Source of the DNA: Gammaproteobacteria bacterium
GTDB lineage: Bacteria > Pseudomonadota > Gammaproteobacteria > DSM-16500
DNA length: 64,000 nt
Reading direction: 5' to 3'
Assembly (NCBI GenBank): GCA_031291175.1
Contig: JARLJO010000042.1
Coordinates: 1-64,000, forward strand
Shown: positions 35,866 to 44,752 of the stretch, piece by piece
Numbering within the stretch: position 1 is the stretch's first letter
How the letters are laid out: each line of letters opens with the position of its first letter
The notes under the pieces: generated by a model
The model's database searches: none
What the model was told of the DNA's origin: nothing
What the model saw: only the letters and a program-made list of their open reading frames with translations
Translations under genes and position numbers: made by a program

Positions 35866-36085
35866 TAACATTAATAACATGTCAGAAGATGAAATTATAG
35901 AAGCTGGTAATACGTTCTTTAATAGAAAAATGAATTTACTAGCTAAAAAATTAAATCTGCCCAAACAACAAGTGGAACGCGCCATTAGGGAAGGCTGTGG
36001 TTTTTTGGAATACCTTGAAAACGAACAAGATAACAATCTAAATAATATTATACAAAAAATAAAACAACATAAATTTAATAATTGA
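35866..36085 (+). pseudogene. 3' fragment of second family copy, truncated by IS3
   Basis: Starting near 35866 the frame reads INNMSEDEIIEAGNTFF, then NLLAKKLNLPKQQVERAI, GFLEYLENEQDN and IIQKIKQ. It aligns along its length with the second half of the 33869 gene (ISNMSDNEIYQAEQNFY..., GFLEFLQKEQDN..., IKNIKQ). The first 50 or so residues are missing and the IS3 end lies eight bases upstream. A 68-residue product from ATG 35879 is conceivable but has no ribosome binding site of its own. Confidence 0.7.
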
Positions 36086-36172
36086 TATTTACTAATCCAT
36101 ATTAATGGTTGCTCTACAAAATCTCGCCTTTATTTAACAACGTCTTAAGCAAAAGAAAAGCCCCTACATTAA

Positions 36173-36199
36173 GGTTTATTACAGCTTTGTAATAAATCC
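36173..36199. repeat. inverted repeat upstream of exported RidA gene
   Basis: GGTTTATTAC (36173-36182) pairs with GTAATAAATCC (36189-36199), with one extra A, around AGCTTT. It lies about 66 bases before the RidA-like gene and could be an operator or a terminator for the island side. Confidence 0.4.
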
Positions 36200-36264
36200 G
36201 TCATCGTTCTGTTAAGAAAGAAAAGTTACACTGTCGCCTGTTTTGATAAATCCTGGAGTACCGT

Positions 36265-36675
36265 ATGAAAAAAGCCATATTGTTATTGAGTATTTTATTA
36301 AGCACATCGGTTGTCAATGCTGCGAGCGCACCACCGTTTAGTGATGCTGTAAAAGTAGGTAATATACTTTATTTATCAGGGCAAATCGGTTCATCGACGC
36401 TGGGAGAACCACCAGTCGCAGGGGGCATTGTTCCGGAAACGCATCAAGCCATGAAAAATATCAAAGATGTTTTAGCGAAATATGGTTCTTCCGTCGATCA
36501 ACTAGCCAAATGTACGATTATGTTGGCTGACATACGCGAATGGTCGCAAATGAATGAAGTCTACGCGTCTTATTTTCCAACGGGTCGCTATCCAGCACGC
36601 AGTGCTTTTGGGGCGACGGGACTTGCCTATAATGCTCGAGTGGAAATTGAATGTATTGCAACGACTCCTACCTAA
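36265..36675 (+). CDS. exported RidA/YjgF-family protein
   Basis: RidA proteins hydrolyse reactive enamine/imine intermediates to keto acids; most are cytoplasmic. This 136-residue member has an N-terminal signal peptide (MKKAILLLSILLSTSVVNA) and should be periplasmic. The family core is present: AVKVGNILYLSGQIG, the arginine in RYPARSAFGATGL, and RVEIECIA with the C-terminal glutamate. It lies just after the AT-rich island and just before the two-component pair. The periplasmic substrate is unknown. Confidence 0.85.
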   Translation: MKKAILLLSILLSTSVVNAASAPPFSDAVKVGNILYLSGQIGSSTLGEPPVAGGIVPETHQAMKNIKDVLAKYGSSVDQLAKCTIMLADIREWSQMNEVYASYFPTGRYPARSAFGATGLAYNARVEIECIATTPT

Positions 36676-36704
36676 TGCATTGTTTTAAAATGAGATTGAT
36701 ACAT

Positions 36705-36735
36705 TTGTTTTTGAGTAGCGCATTTATGGTACAAT
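36705..36735 (+). promoter_or_regulatory. possible promoter of the two-component pair
   Basis: TACAAT (36730-36735) is a good -10 box, 27 bases before the response-regulator ATG; TTGTTT (36705-36710) upstream has a 19-base spacing, longer than ideal. Confidence 0.35.
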
Positions 36736-36762
36736 TCCTGTTTTATTCTTTCCGTGAGCGCT

Positions 36763-37434
36763 ATGCGTATTTTAATTATTGAAGATAATAAGGCAACGGC
36801 TGATTATTTATGTCAGGGATTAAAAGAGCATTATTTTATTCCTGATGTCGCCCTTAACGGGCAAGATGGCCTGTTTTTAGCAGAAAATCATGACTATGAA
36901 GTGATTGTCATGGACGTCATGTTGCCTTATATCGACGGCTGGACTCTGATTGAAAAAATTCGTGAATTCAATACGACAACGCCGATATTATTTCTCACCG
37001 CTAAAGACTCGGTTGATGATCGCGTAAAAGGATTAGAGCTGGGCGCTGATGACTACTTAATAAAGCCATTTTCATTTACGGAACTGTTAGCACGTATTCG
37101 CTCACTACTGCGACGCAAACAAATTCATGCGACTAAAATACTTCAAATCGCCGATCTGAAAATTGATACCAGCAAAAATAAAGTGACACGCGGAGAAAAC
37201 ACCATAACCCTAACCGCCAAAGAATATTTATTACTTTTGCTGATGGCCAATAGAACAGGTGAAGTCTTATCAAGAACATTTATCGCTGAGCATGTGTGGG
37301 ACATTAATTTTGAGAGCGACACGAATGTAATTGATGTCGCAATTAGTCGATTACGAGAAAAAATTGATAAAAATTATTTAAATCCGTTAATACATACGGT
37401 ACGTGGGGTAGGATATGTTTTGGAAGAACGCTAA
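36763..37434 (+). CDS. OmpR-family response regulator
   Basis: A 223-residue DNA-binding regulator. The receiver starts MRILIIEDNKATADYL and has the phosphoacceptor aspartate in VIVMDVMLPYIDGW and the lysine in YLIKPFSF. The C-terminal winged helix has TLTAKEYLLLLLMANR and DVAISRLREKID...TVRGVGYVLE. The sequence resembles the CusR/CopR metal-responsive branch. A GTG three codons upstream (36754) is an alternative start. It overlaps the kinase gene by 20 bases, so the two form a standard pair. Confidence 0.9.
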   Translation: MRILIIEDNKATADYLCQGLKEHYFIPDVALNGQDGLFLAENHDYEVIVMDVMLPYIDGWTLIEKIREFNTTTPILFLTAKDSVDDRVKGLELGADDYLIKPFSFTELLARIRSLLRRKQIHATKILQIADLKIDTSKNKVTRGENTITLTAKEYLLLLLMANRTGEVLSRTFIAEHVWDINFESDTNVIDVAISRLREKIDKNYLNPLIHTVRGVGYVLEER

Positions 37435-38512
37435 GTCTAGCCATGCAAATCGATTTTCTTTATCAACAAAGTTAATGATACTTTATGCGTTATCGACGTT
37501 AGCTATATTAGCTGCTGTGAGTTTATTTTTATACCCTACTTTCTTAACAACCCTTTCTGAACTGAGCGGAAGCCATGCCGCAGTTATCAAAGCGCTATGT
37601 TATAAAAATATTGTTATCGCGTTATTATTCAGCTCTCTTTGTGCAATAATCCTGGGGAAAATCGTTGCAAAAAATGGTTTAAATCAATTACAGGAATTTG
37701 CTGATAAAATTAAAAAAATATCGGCTGATTCATTGCATGAGAGAATTCATATTGAAGATTGGCCGGAAGAGCTAAAAGGTTTAGGTACAGAATTCAATTT
37801 TATGCTCGATCGCATTCAAACCTCATTTGTTCAACTGACTCAATTTTCTTCTGACATTGCGCATGAGTTACGTAATCCACTCAATAATCTGCAAGGGATA
37901 ACAGAAGTTGCTTTAGCTAAAGAAAAATTGCCTATGGAGTATAGTAAGGTATTAGAATCTTACATGAGTGAGTTTCAGAATTTAACCAAACTGGTTGAAA
38001 GTCTTTTATTTTTGGCACGATCAGATCAGCGGCAATTGGTCATAAGCAAACAGTGGGTCAATGCGCGAGAGGAAGTTTTAAAACTGGTGGATTACTATCA
38101 GCTTGTAGCGGATGAGAATCATATTGCAGTGACCTCTGAGGGAGAAGCTTCTTTATCAGTGGATGTTACTTTATTTAAACGTATTATTAATAATTTACTA
38201 TCCAATTCACTGAAATATACGCCAACCAATGGAAAAATACATTTTTCAATAAAATCCATAGAGCCATGGGTGGAAATCGCTATTCATGATACGGGCTTAG
38301 GCATTGATGAAAAACATTTAGCAAAAATCTGTGATCGCTTCTATCGCGTTGACGAAGCCCGATCTCCAGAATCAGGCGGCTTAGGACTGGGTTTAGCTAT
38401 TGTTAAGTCTATTATTGAGCTGCACCAAGGAAAAATGAATATAATCAGTAAACCAGATAGCGGCACTTCTATCTATTTGTATTTCCCTCACTCGACGGCG
38501 CCGAATACATAA
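37415..38512 (+). CDS. sensor histidine kinase, CusS-like
   Basis: A 365-residue membrane kinase paired with the preceding regulator. Spans are at about residues 20-40 and 63-83 with a very short periplasmic loop of about 22 residues, followed by a HAMP domain. The phosphoacceptor histidine is in SSDIAHELRNPLNNLQG. The ATPase domain has NNLLSNSLKYTP, HDTGLGID and GGLGLGLAIVKSI. The arrangement resembles heavy-metal sensor kinases, but the periplasmic loop is much shorter than that of CusS, so it may sense within the membrane. Signal unknown. Confidence 0.88.
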   Translation: MFWKNAKSSHANRFSLSTKLMILYALSTLAILAAVSLFLYPTFLTTLSELSGSHAAVIKALCYKNIVIALLFSSLCAIILGKIVAKNGLNQLQEFADKIKKISADSLHERIHIEDWPEELKGLGTEFNFMLDRIQTSFVQLTQFSSDIAHELRNPLNNLQGITEVALAKEKLPMEYSKVLESYMSEFQNLTKLVESLLFLARSDQRQLVISKQWVNAREEVLKLVDYYQLVADENHIAVTSEGEASLSVDVTLFKRIINNLLSNSLKYTPTNGKIHFSIKSIEPWVEIAIHDTGLGIDEKHLAKICDRFYRVDEARSPESGGLGLGLAIVKSIIELHQGKMNIISKPDSGTSIYLYFPHSTAPNT

Positions 38513-38522
38513 TACGCAAAAA

Positions 38523-39953
38523 TTATGGCGCTTTAGTCGCATTCTTTTGCGTATGCTTTGGCGCTATACCTTGTTGATTTTCTTGCGCCAGTCTGGAAAA
38601 ATCCAACATCTTTCCATTTGTTTTTAGCGCCCCATTCTCGTAAGTTAAATTCATCGCATACCCTGTATTATCTTGCACAAAGTAGCCCTGCTTCACTAAG
38701 TCATCCCATTGCTTTTGTAGGGTACTCAGCGAGATTGACTGCGCGCCAGAATTAGCTTGTGAGGTTACGGGTAGCGAAGCCTTCGCCTGCTGCGCAGCAA
38801 TCGTTGCATCTAAATGTTCGGCTATTTTAGGCATGATTTGGTTGACCACGTCAGTATCAATATGCAAACTGACGCCGGCATTAATATTCTGTTTTATTGC
38901 TGACAAATCCTGAGGAAGCGGCACATTCACTGGCCATAACAATTTTCCGTGTATCGCTACATTACCACCAGGCATCGTAAACAGCGCATCATCTGTCATC
39001 GTGAAATCTTTTGTCAATAACTGAGGTAGATTGGCTATAAGCCGGGTCAAGAATGGCGATGTACTTTTATTTGAAGAACTATTGGTAATTACCTTATTTA
39101 AGGCCACACCATCCAAATTATTTATTTCAAAATTCATGACGAAAGGGCCAAATTGAGTTTTCGCATTCACGATCTTTGCAAGGCCTAAGTCAATTTTATA
39201 AGTATTTTTATTATCAGCATTCGTAGAAGAGGAATACACAAGATAAGTGTCGGTCACTACAAAGTTAGTTTGATTAGCTTCAATAGCCATAGAGGGAATA
39301 GCGAATTTTCTGGTCACTGTACATTGAGAGTTTTGACAATTTTCAGCATGATGCAAAGAGAAATCGGTCAAGTTAATTCGAATATCTTTCGATGAAAGTG
39401 AGACATCCTTGGCATCAATATCAAACTGGATAGGTTGCTTCGGTTTAATGCTTATCATTCCATCCGTTTTCTGAATCGCTAATTTTACATCTGTCGATTC
39501 ATATATCAAAGGATCTATTTCATAATGAGTTGACACCTCATTATGGAGCGTTACCTTTGTTAAAAGATGAAAAACCAGTGGATTTTGTAATTTAATGAGG
39601 GCCGTTAACTGATCATCCATTTTGGCATCTGTTTTTATCATGACAAAGAGGTGCATCCAGCCTTGCCTGGAATCATATACGTAAGGCCCATGCGAAATAT
39701 GTTGATCGATGAGAAAGCCGCTGTCTTTTGATTGTGGGTTTTTCATGGTGAGATGCAGTTTGACATTGGAGCTGAACCAACCCAGGCGATAGCTCAGCAC
39801 ATCAATATGATAAATGCCCTGTTGTTGATTTAACTTATTCACAAAACCAAGATAGTTTTTGCGAAGCAGATAGCCATTTTCGCGAGGCACCATTGCTACA
39901 CAAAACAAAACAATGACCAGGATGAAAACAAAAACGTATTTAAGGGCACGCAT
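38523..39953 (-). CDS. DUF945 (YdgA-like) membrane-anchored protein
   Basis: A 476-residue protein with one N-terminal membrane anchor (YVFVFILVIVLFCVAMVP) and a large periplasmic part. The beginning, with YLGFVNKLNQQQGIYHIDVLSYRLGWFSSNVKL, is typical of the YdgA/DUF945 family, whose members are rich in beta strands and lack a defined function. Near the C-terminus DLVKQGYFVQDNTGYAMNLTYENGALKTNGK is also family-like. It ends ten bases from the convergent kinase gene. Confidence 0.8.
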   Translation of the reverse strand: MRALKYVFVFILVIVLFCVAMVPRENGYLLRKNYLGFVNKLNQQQGIYHIDVLSYRLGWFSSNVKLHLTMKNPQSKDSGFLIDQHISHGPYVYDSRQGWMHLFVMIKTDAKMDDQLTALIKLQNPLVFHLLTKVTLHNEVSTHYEIDPLIYESTDVKLAIQKTDGMISIKPKQPIQFDIDAKDVSLSSKDIRINLTDFSLHHAENCQNSQCTVTRKFAIPSMAIEANQTNFVVTDTYLVYSSSTNADNKNTYKIDLGLAKIVNAKTQFGPFVMNFEINNLDGVALNKVITNSSSNKSTSPFLTRLIANLPQLLTKDFTMTDDALFTMPGGNVAIHGKLLWPVNVPLPQDLSAIKQNINAGVSLHIDTDVVNQIMPKIAEHLDATIAAQQAKASLPVTSQANSGAQSISLSTLQKQWDDLVKQGYFVQDNTGYAMNLTYENGALKTNGKMLDFSRLAQENQQGIAPKHTQKNATKAP

Positions 39954-39991
39954 TGTAATAATTCCTTGCTGGAATAAATGTTAATAAAAAT

Positions 39992-41239
39992 TTAATGCTT
40001 AGCAATGACGGGAGAAAAACCGGCTTCGGTTCTGACCTGGTCAGCCAATACATGGATTAACGTGGGTTGCGTTTCCTTTTCTAATCTGGGATAGGTAAAG
40101 AAAAAAATGGTACCAAAAATCAAAATAGCTACGATACGAGAAGCATAATAATTGAGTTCAAATTGAAACAGAGAACCAAACCACTCATCAAATTTTTTGG
40201 TAAAAATATTTAAGATAGGGATAGATAAAATTTTCGAATAATAATCGTGCACTGCTGTATTGAATAAATACATCATGAAGTTAATAAGAATTACAGAACA
40301 ACCAAAGGCTGCCCCGAAAAAAAACTTACCAGGCTTTGAATGAGGAGAGGTTTTGGGATCCGTAATGCCCAGCATGATAGCCACCATCACACTCCCCCCT
40401 GCAAGACGGTAAAGCAATCGATAACCAAAAAAGGTTTCAGAAAGATAATCCACGAACATAATAGCGCAATAGGCCCCAATTGACTCGACATAGGAATTCG
40501 GCAGCCAGAGAGTAAAGCACCCCGCGCACAAGACAAAAATATCAAAACCGGGGGTTCTGTCATATATCGTGGCAATTTCTATATCATAGATATGCGTATG
40601 AAGATTAAACATAATGACAAAGAAGGCGCACAGCGTCAAAGCGATAAATGAAGGATTAAAAATATTCGAGGATTTGCCATTCCCCTCATTTCTAACCACA
40701 TAGGTTTTAATAAGAATACCGAGAACGATCAAAACCAGATGAAAAATAAAATAGTTATCTGAAAACCATAAAAATAAATTGATACTCATGACCATAGGGA
40801 TGACATAGAATTCGGGAAAATACACTTTGCCACGGCTGATTATGAATAAATAATCAAAAATAAAAGCGAAAATCAATTGATAAAATATTAGTGGTATCCT
40901 TGATAACACTAAGCTCTGCGTTTCACTTGAACGCGTCATCAAAATAATATAAATAAATACTGAGGACTGAACGGTGCCTTGAATGATTAAAGGTAGAATT
41001 CGACGAAATGGTATTCCTTCACTAGGAAAATGGACGCGCTTTCTAGTAGCAATAGCAAATAAACCTAGCAATACATTCACACCAATAATGGCATAAAAAG
41101 TAAATGCGTTACTTTGCATAGAAGATGAAAATAGTGGGAGATTTAACAAGACAAACAAGGTAATCAAAAATTGTGATCGAAAATGCAGTATCAAATCTAA
41201 GCTTTTCGATTGTACTTGACCCATGAAATTAAATTCCAT
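39992..41239 (-). CDS. RnfD/NqrB-like integral membrane protein (orphan)
   Basis: A 415-residue protein with about ten hydrophobic segments. FNPSFIALTLCAFF and GGSVMVAIMLGITDPKTSPHSKPGKFFFGAAFG resemble the 'NP', 'TDP.TSP...G...fGa..G' signature of NqrB/RnfD membrane subunits. No clear S-G-A-T flavin attachment motif is seen; the nearest is DYLSETFF. None of the other Rnf or Nqr subunits is present around it, so its role in electron or ion transport is uncertain. It lies 38 bases upstream of the DUF945 gene on the same strand. Confidence 0.6.
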   Translation of the reverse strand: MEFNFMGQVQSKSLDLILHFRSQFLITLFVLLNLPLFSSSMQSNAFTFYAIIGVNVLLGLFAIATRKRVHFPSEGIPFRRILPLIIQGTVQSSVFIYIILMTRSSETQSLVLSRIPLIFYQLIFAFIFDYLFIISRGKVYFPEFYVIPMVMSINLFLWFSDNYFIFHLVLIVLGILIKTYVVRNEGNGKSSNIFNPSFIALTLCAFFVIMFNLHTHIYDIEIATIYDRTPGFDIFVLCAGCFTLWLPNSYVESIGAYCAIMFVDYLSETFFGYRLLYRLAGGSVMVAIMLGITDPKTSPHSKPGKFFFGAAFGCSVILINFMMYLFNTAVHDYYSKILSIPILNIFTKKFDEWFGSLFQFELNYYASRIVAILIFGTIFFFTYPRLEKETQPTLIHVLADQVRTEAGFSPVIAKH

Positions 41240-41343
41240 CTAGTTTCATTAATAAATATTATTGAGCAAATATAATTCAATGTAGCACAAACTTTTCTAT
41301 GCAGCAAGGCAGGAAGAAAATGAGCACCACTAACAGTGCAGCA

Positions 41344-42069
41344 TCAACGGTGCGGAGGAAACGGATAACCATCTGGATTCCGCTTTTCACCTTTTTCGCG
41401 CTTTTCAAAATGCTGATAATCTTGCAAATCATGCCAATGGCCACCCCAGTCCCAACCGCGCTCAGTGAATAAAATATATGGCAAGCTGGTCAGAGTGATT
41501 TTACCCGGACTAGGTTCATCGCGACTGACAAATACTTCGCTGCCGCTAGGCAACACTTTCTGCTTTTTGACATAAGGGTTTATCTTAGGATTAATATCTA
41601 TCGCTCGACCGTAACTGTGCTGCGAGAAGATACCTGGCTGCCCTGTGATCTCTCGACAATTGAAGGCTGAAGTATTATTCGCGGCCATGGAGGCATCGTC
41701 ATTGTGATTAAACTCATAGATCGGTTGCATTTGTTCGATAGGAAATTTATTTTGATACAAGATCGTAAATATTTCTAATACTTCACCGGCCAATGCTTTA
41801 TTTACGATTAAAGCACCCACATGCGCTTTATGATCAAATCCCCAATAAAGCAATTTGACATAAGCCAAATCTGCTAATGGAACAGGATATTTTTCTGGCC
41901 ACGTTGCGGGATCCATTTTTTTAACGATGCTTGGAAGATCTTCTAAAGAGGTAATAGAATTAATTTGGACAGAGTCTTGTACTTGATCTTTGCGAAGACA
42001 AATCGTCGCTATCACCCAAAGGGATTGTTTAATGCAATCTAATACTCTTGAAACAGCCTGGCTAAACAT
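41344..42069 (-). CDS. M15-family D-Ala-D-Ala carboxypeptidase-like protein
   Basis: Zinc peptidase acting on peptidoglycan stem peptides. The 241-residue product carries the M15 signature GIFSQHSYGRAIDINPKIN (zinc ligands His and Asp) and ERGWDWGGHWHDLQDYQHFEK (catalytic Asp/Glu region and last His). A hydrophobic segment near residues 15-25 (QSLWVIATICL) may be a signal or anchor. The family is normally exported. It follows the outer-membrane protein gene on the same strand and both may remodel the envelope. Confidence 0.85.
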   Translation of the reverse strand: MFSQAVSRVLDCIKQSLWVIATICLRKDQVQDSVQINSITSLEDLPSIVKKMDPATWPEKYPVPLADLAYVKLLYWGFDHKAHVGALIVNKALAGEVLEIFTILYQNKFPIEQMQPIYEFNHNDDASMAANNTSAFNCREITGQPGIFSQHSYGRAIDINPKINPYVKKQKVLPSGSEVFVSRDEPSPGKITLTSLPYILFTERGWDWGGHWHDLQDYQHFEKREKGEKRNPDGYPFPPHR

Positions 42070-42157
42070 TTTATTTTCCGCTCAATGAGCATGACTTTAG
42101 AAAAAATAAACTCGCCTCTTCCCTGGTTAAACCATAATAAACGAAATGTTGAATTAA

Positions 42158-42739
42158 CTAAAAGCGATAATAAAAACTGGTGGAGACAACCACCCAGGTA
42201 TAACTTAACTCCCAACCAAAATGTTTCCAGGTGAGATCGGAAATCACCTGAGGAAAAGGTAAAACGGGAATTTGCTCTGCAATACGACCGAACTTTCGAT
42301 CGTATCCATAAATTAAGCCTAAACGATAACCCAGCTGCCACTTTAAATCCTGGCCAATCGTTTCCGTTCGCCAATAACGCTGCAGACCTATCACATAAGA
42401 ACGTCGACGCTGAGAGTTCACTAACGTCCCAACAAATACCCCACGATACGCTAACCCAATCAGGTCATTGCGTGAATTATCCATGTCATCTTGTTCTTTT
42501 TTGAGATGATATGACCACATGCCTAAAGCCAATGTAGGATCATTAGCAGGTACACCCCAAAGCGCGTGCAACATACTGGAAGAGTTAGTTGAAACAGCGT
42601 GCGTCGTTCTCAGACCATCTGTTTCTTCTTTCTTGATGGGCAGCAACGGAGACGGATTAATGGCATAAGCGACATTCAAACTTTGTAGCAGTAGTGGCAA
42701 TACCCACCACTTCTGGATAACTCTTTTATTAGCATACAT
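42158..42739 (-). CDS. small outer-membrane beta-barrel protein
   Basis: A 193-residue exported protein with a signal peptide (WWVLPLLLQSLNVAYA) and an alternating aromatic/hydrophobic pattern ending in SFYYRF, the C-terminal Phe typical of outer-membrane barrels. The last part (LGYRLGLIYGYDR, IPVLPFPQV, WELSYTWVVVSTSFYYRF) has a layout reminiscent of PagP, a lipid A palmitoyltransferase, but PagP catalytic residues are not clearly recognisable. Call the location with confidence, the activity not. Confidence 0.6.
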   Translation of the reverse strand: MYANKRVIQKWWVLPLLLQSLNVAYAINPSPLLPIKKEETDGLRTTHAVSTNSSSMLHALWGVPANDPTLALGMWSYHLKKEQDDMDNSRNDLIGLAYRGVFVGTLVNSQRRRSYVIGLQRYWRTETIGQDLKWQLGYRLGLIYGYDRKFGRIAEQIPVLPFPQVISDLTWKHFGWELSYTWVVVSTSFYYRF

Positions 42740-43119
42740 TTAGTAAAAACCTAGCGTTTTGGTGCAATTTATTTTTGGGGAATGGTAACAAATTTTTAGC
42801 ACCAAAGTGTACTTTTTTTAACTCACTGATAAATCACAGACTTTGTACTTTCGTTTCAACATAAAGATTTGCTCTCGTTTCTTCGCTTTGTAGTCCGGAG
42901 CAATATTAAGCACTTCAAATCACGTTGCTCCATCAACAGACGAGGGCTTACAAAGCAATGATTAAAATATACCTAACTCAACGCTGTGGAATCATTTAAT
43001 ATGCAATTTATCAATCATATAGGCTTACCTGTCAAAATTTGTTACAATAAAAGACTGTGTTAAAGCCATTATCCGATTCGCTACCTCAACACTCGCTTGC
43101 GACTGACAGGAGCTGCAAT
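42740..43119. other. 380-base divergent intergenic region
   Basis: Lies between the outer-membrane barrel gene and the FIST remnant. TTTGGTGC (42758-42765) and GCACCAAA (42799-42806) are inverted copies 33 bases apart. TACAAT at 43043-43048 could be a -10 box for the FIST-kinase-GGDEF unit. No other gene is visible. Confidence 0.4.
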
Positions 43120-43302
43120 ATGGAGTTAGTGACATTTCAATATCACCTTGGCAAAGCATGCCGCATCGCCACACTCTCCGACCTAAACGCCGAGACGACT
43201 TTAGTCCTAGAACTTTATGATCGAAAAGAATCTTTCAAAGAATTGGCAAATCAATGCCCGCTCTCAAAAATAATGCGCCATCAGAAGACAAATAAATCAT
43301 AA
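43120..43302 (+). CDS. truncated FIST-domain protein (N-terminal remnant)
   Basis: A 60-residue product from ATG 43120, with AGGAG seven bases upstream. FQYHLGKACRIATLSDLNAE and TTLVLELYDRKESFKELANQCPLSKIM match the beginning of FIST sensory proteins, where strand 'TLvl.F' is followed by a helix and then 'fP.s...GCSTAG'. Intact FIST proteins are several hundred residues, so almost all of the ligand-binding part is gone. FIST genes commonly sit before a PAS kinase and a GGDEF/EAL regulator, exactly what follows here. The start is well formed, so a short protein may still be made and may couple translation of the kinase. Confidence 0.6.
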   Translation: MELVTFQYHLGKACRIATLSDLNAETTLVLELYDRKESFKELANQCPLSKIMRHQKTNKS

Positions 43303-43317
43303 AAAAGGATAACGCAT

Positions 43318-44736
43318 GTGAGCGATTCATTGCATACATTACTGATACGTCACCTACAGCAATCGGACTTAGCGGCAAATAAAATGCCAACCGATCCTGA
43401 GCAATGGAAATTATTTTTAGATAAGATCAATCGCAATTACTTCGAGACGGTTCACGATCATCATTTGCCTCAATGCTTCATTGATATTTCTTCTCTAACC
43501 TTATCCGCTCTCAATGAGAAACTGCAAAATCCCGAACATTTAGCGAGGATTGGTCATTGGCAACGTAATTTTCAAACCGGGCACGGGATTTGGTCAAAGG
43601 AAATGTATGCCGTGATAGGTTATAACCCTGAACAGACAGCACCCACTTACGAAGATTACTTAAATGCCATTTGCGAAGAAGATCGCGAGCGTTACGATGC
43701 GCTTGTTAAACGCGCGCTCACTGAAGGTAAAAATTACGATATTGAAGTGAAAATTTTTCACCGAATGAAAAGCGAATATCGTTGGATATTTGCTGCGGGC
43801 TTTCCAGAAAAAAATAGCGATACCATTATTTCTATATCAGGTATCGTCATGGACATCACGCAACGCAAGGAAGTCGAAACTCAAATTGCTGAGCTAAATC
43901 GACAGTTACTGATAGCAGCAAGACGCGCTGGCAGAGAAGAAGTTGCCACCTCCGTACTACACAACGTCGGCAATGTATTAAACAGTGTGAATGTTTCCGC
44001 CGAATTAGTCCTTGAAAAATTACAAAGAACCCGCATCAAAAAACTGGATGTGGCAATGAATATGCTGCTAGATCATCTACCCAATTTAAAAGACTATCTA
44101 GCCAATGATGAAAAGGGAAAACTATTACCCGGTTATTTAAAAAAAACCATTCAGACTTTAAAGAATGACAATGAAGAAATGAATCAAGAAGTGCGGACAT
44201 TCCACAAACATTTAACTCACATAAAACAAATTGTTGAAATGCAACAGTCTTTATCGGGCATTTCCGGCTTGGCAGAAAAATTTTCGCTGAGAGAACTCAT
44301 GGATAGTAGCTTGCAGATGAGCGGCCTTTTGTTGAATAAATCCAATATCACCATTACAACAGAATACGATGACACGCCACCCCTCTTTACTGACAAGTCC
44401 AAACTATTACAAATACTAATTAATTTATTACAAAATGCGAGAGATGCCGTGACTGAAACGTCTCAACCCGATAAAAAAATCCAATTACTCGTTAAAAAAT
44501 TTGACGACGACGCAGTTGACATTCTGGTCTCTGATAACGGCATTGGCATACAACCTGAAAATTTAAATCGCATCTTTTCTTTCGGCTTTACGACAAAAAC
44601 GCAAGGCCATGGCTTTGGATTACATAGCTCAGCCATTGCAGCAAATGAAATAGGCGCGACACTACAAGTACGAAGCGAAGGTATCGGCCAAGGTGCGATC
44701 TTTAAAATAACATTACCCATTGCAGAATCACGGTAA
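43318..44736 (+). CDS. PAS-domain sensor histidine kinase
   Basis: A 472-residue soluble kinase starting at GTG 43318 with AAAGGA seven bases upstream. An N-terminal helical region is followed by a PAS fold (about residues 78-185: ARIGHWQRNFQTGHGIWSK ... ISGIVMDITQRKEVE). The phosphoacceptor is in the unusual H box EVATSVLHNVGNVLNSVNVS, a variant seen in a distinct kinase subgroup. The ATPase domain has NLLQNARDAV, SDNGIGIQ and GHGFGLHSSA. No membrane span, so input is cytoplasmic, originally perhaps through the FIST protein. The GGDEF-EAL regulator follows 16 bases later. Confidence 0.88.
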   Translation: MSDSLHTLLIRHLQQSDLAANKMPTDPEQWKLFLDKINRNYFETVHDHHLPQCFIDISSLTLSALNEKLQNPEHLARIGHWQRNFQTGHGIWSKEMYAVIGYNPEQTAPTYEDYLNAICEEDRERYDALVKRALTEGKNYDIEVKIFHRMKSEYRWIFAAGFPEKNSDTIISISGIVMDITQRKEVETQIAELNRQLLIAARRAGREEVATSVLHNVGNVLNSVNVSAELVLEKLQRTRIKKLDVAMNMLLDHLPNLKDYLANDEKGKLLPGYLKKTIQTLKNDNEEMNQEVRTFHKHLTHIKQIVEMQQSLSGISGLAEKFSLRELMDSSLQMSGLLLNKSNITITTEYDDTPPLFTDKSKLLQILINLLQNARDAVTETSQPDKKIQLLVKKFDDDAVDILVSDNGIGIQPENLNRIFSFGFTTKTQGHGFGLHSSAIAANEIGATLQVRSEGIGQGAIFKITLPIAESR

Positions 44737-44752
44737 ACTGCGGAGACTTATT

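Noticed and set aside
42158-42739. PagP lipid A palmitoyltransferase
   Set aside because: Strand layout is similar near the C-terminus, but catalytic residues cannot be placed with confidence.
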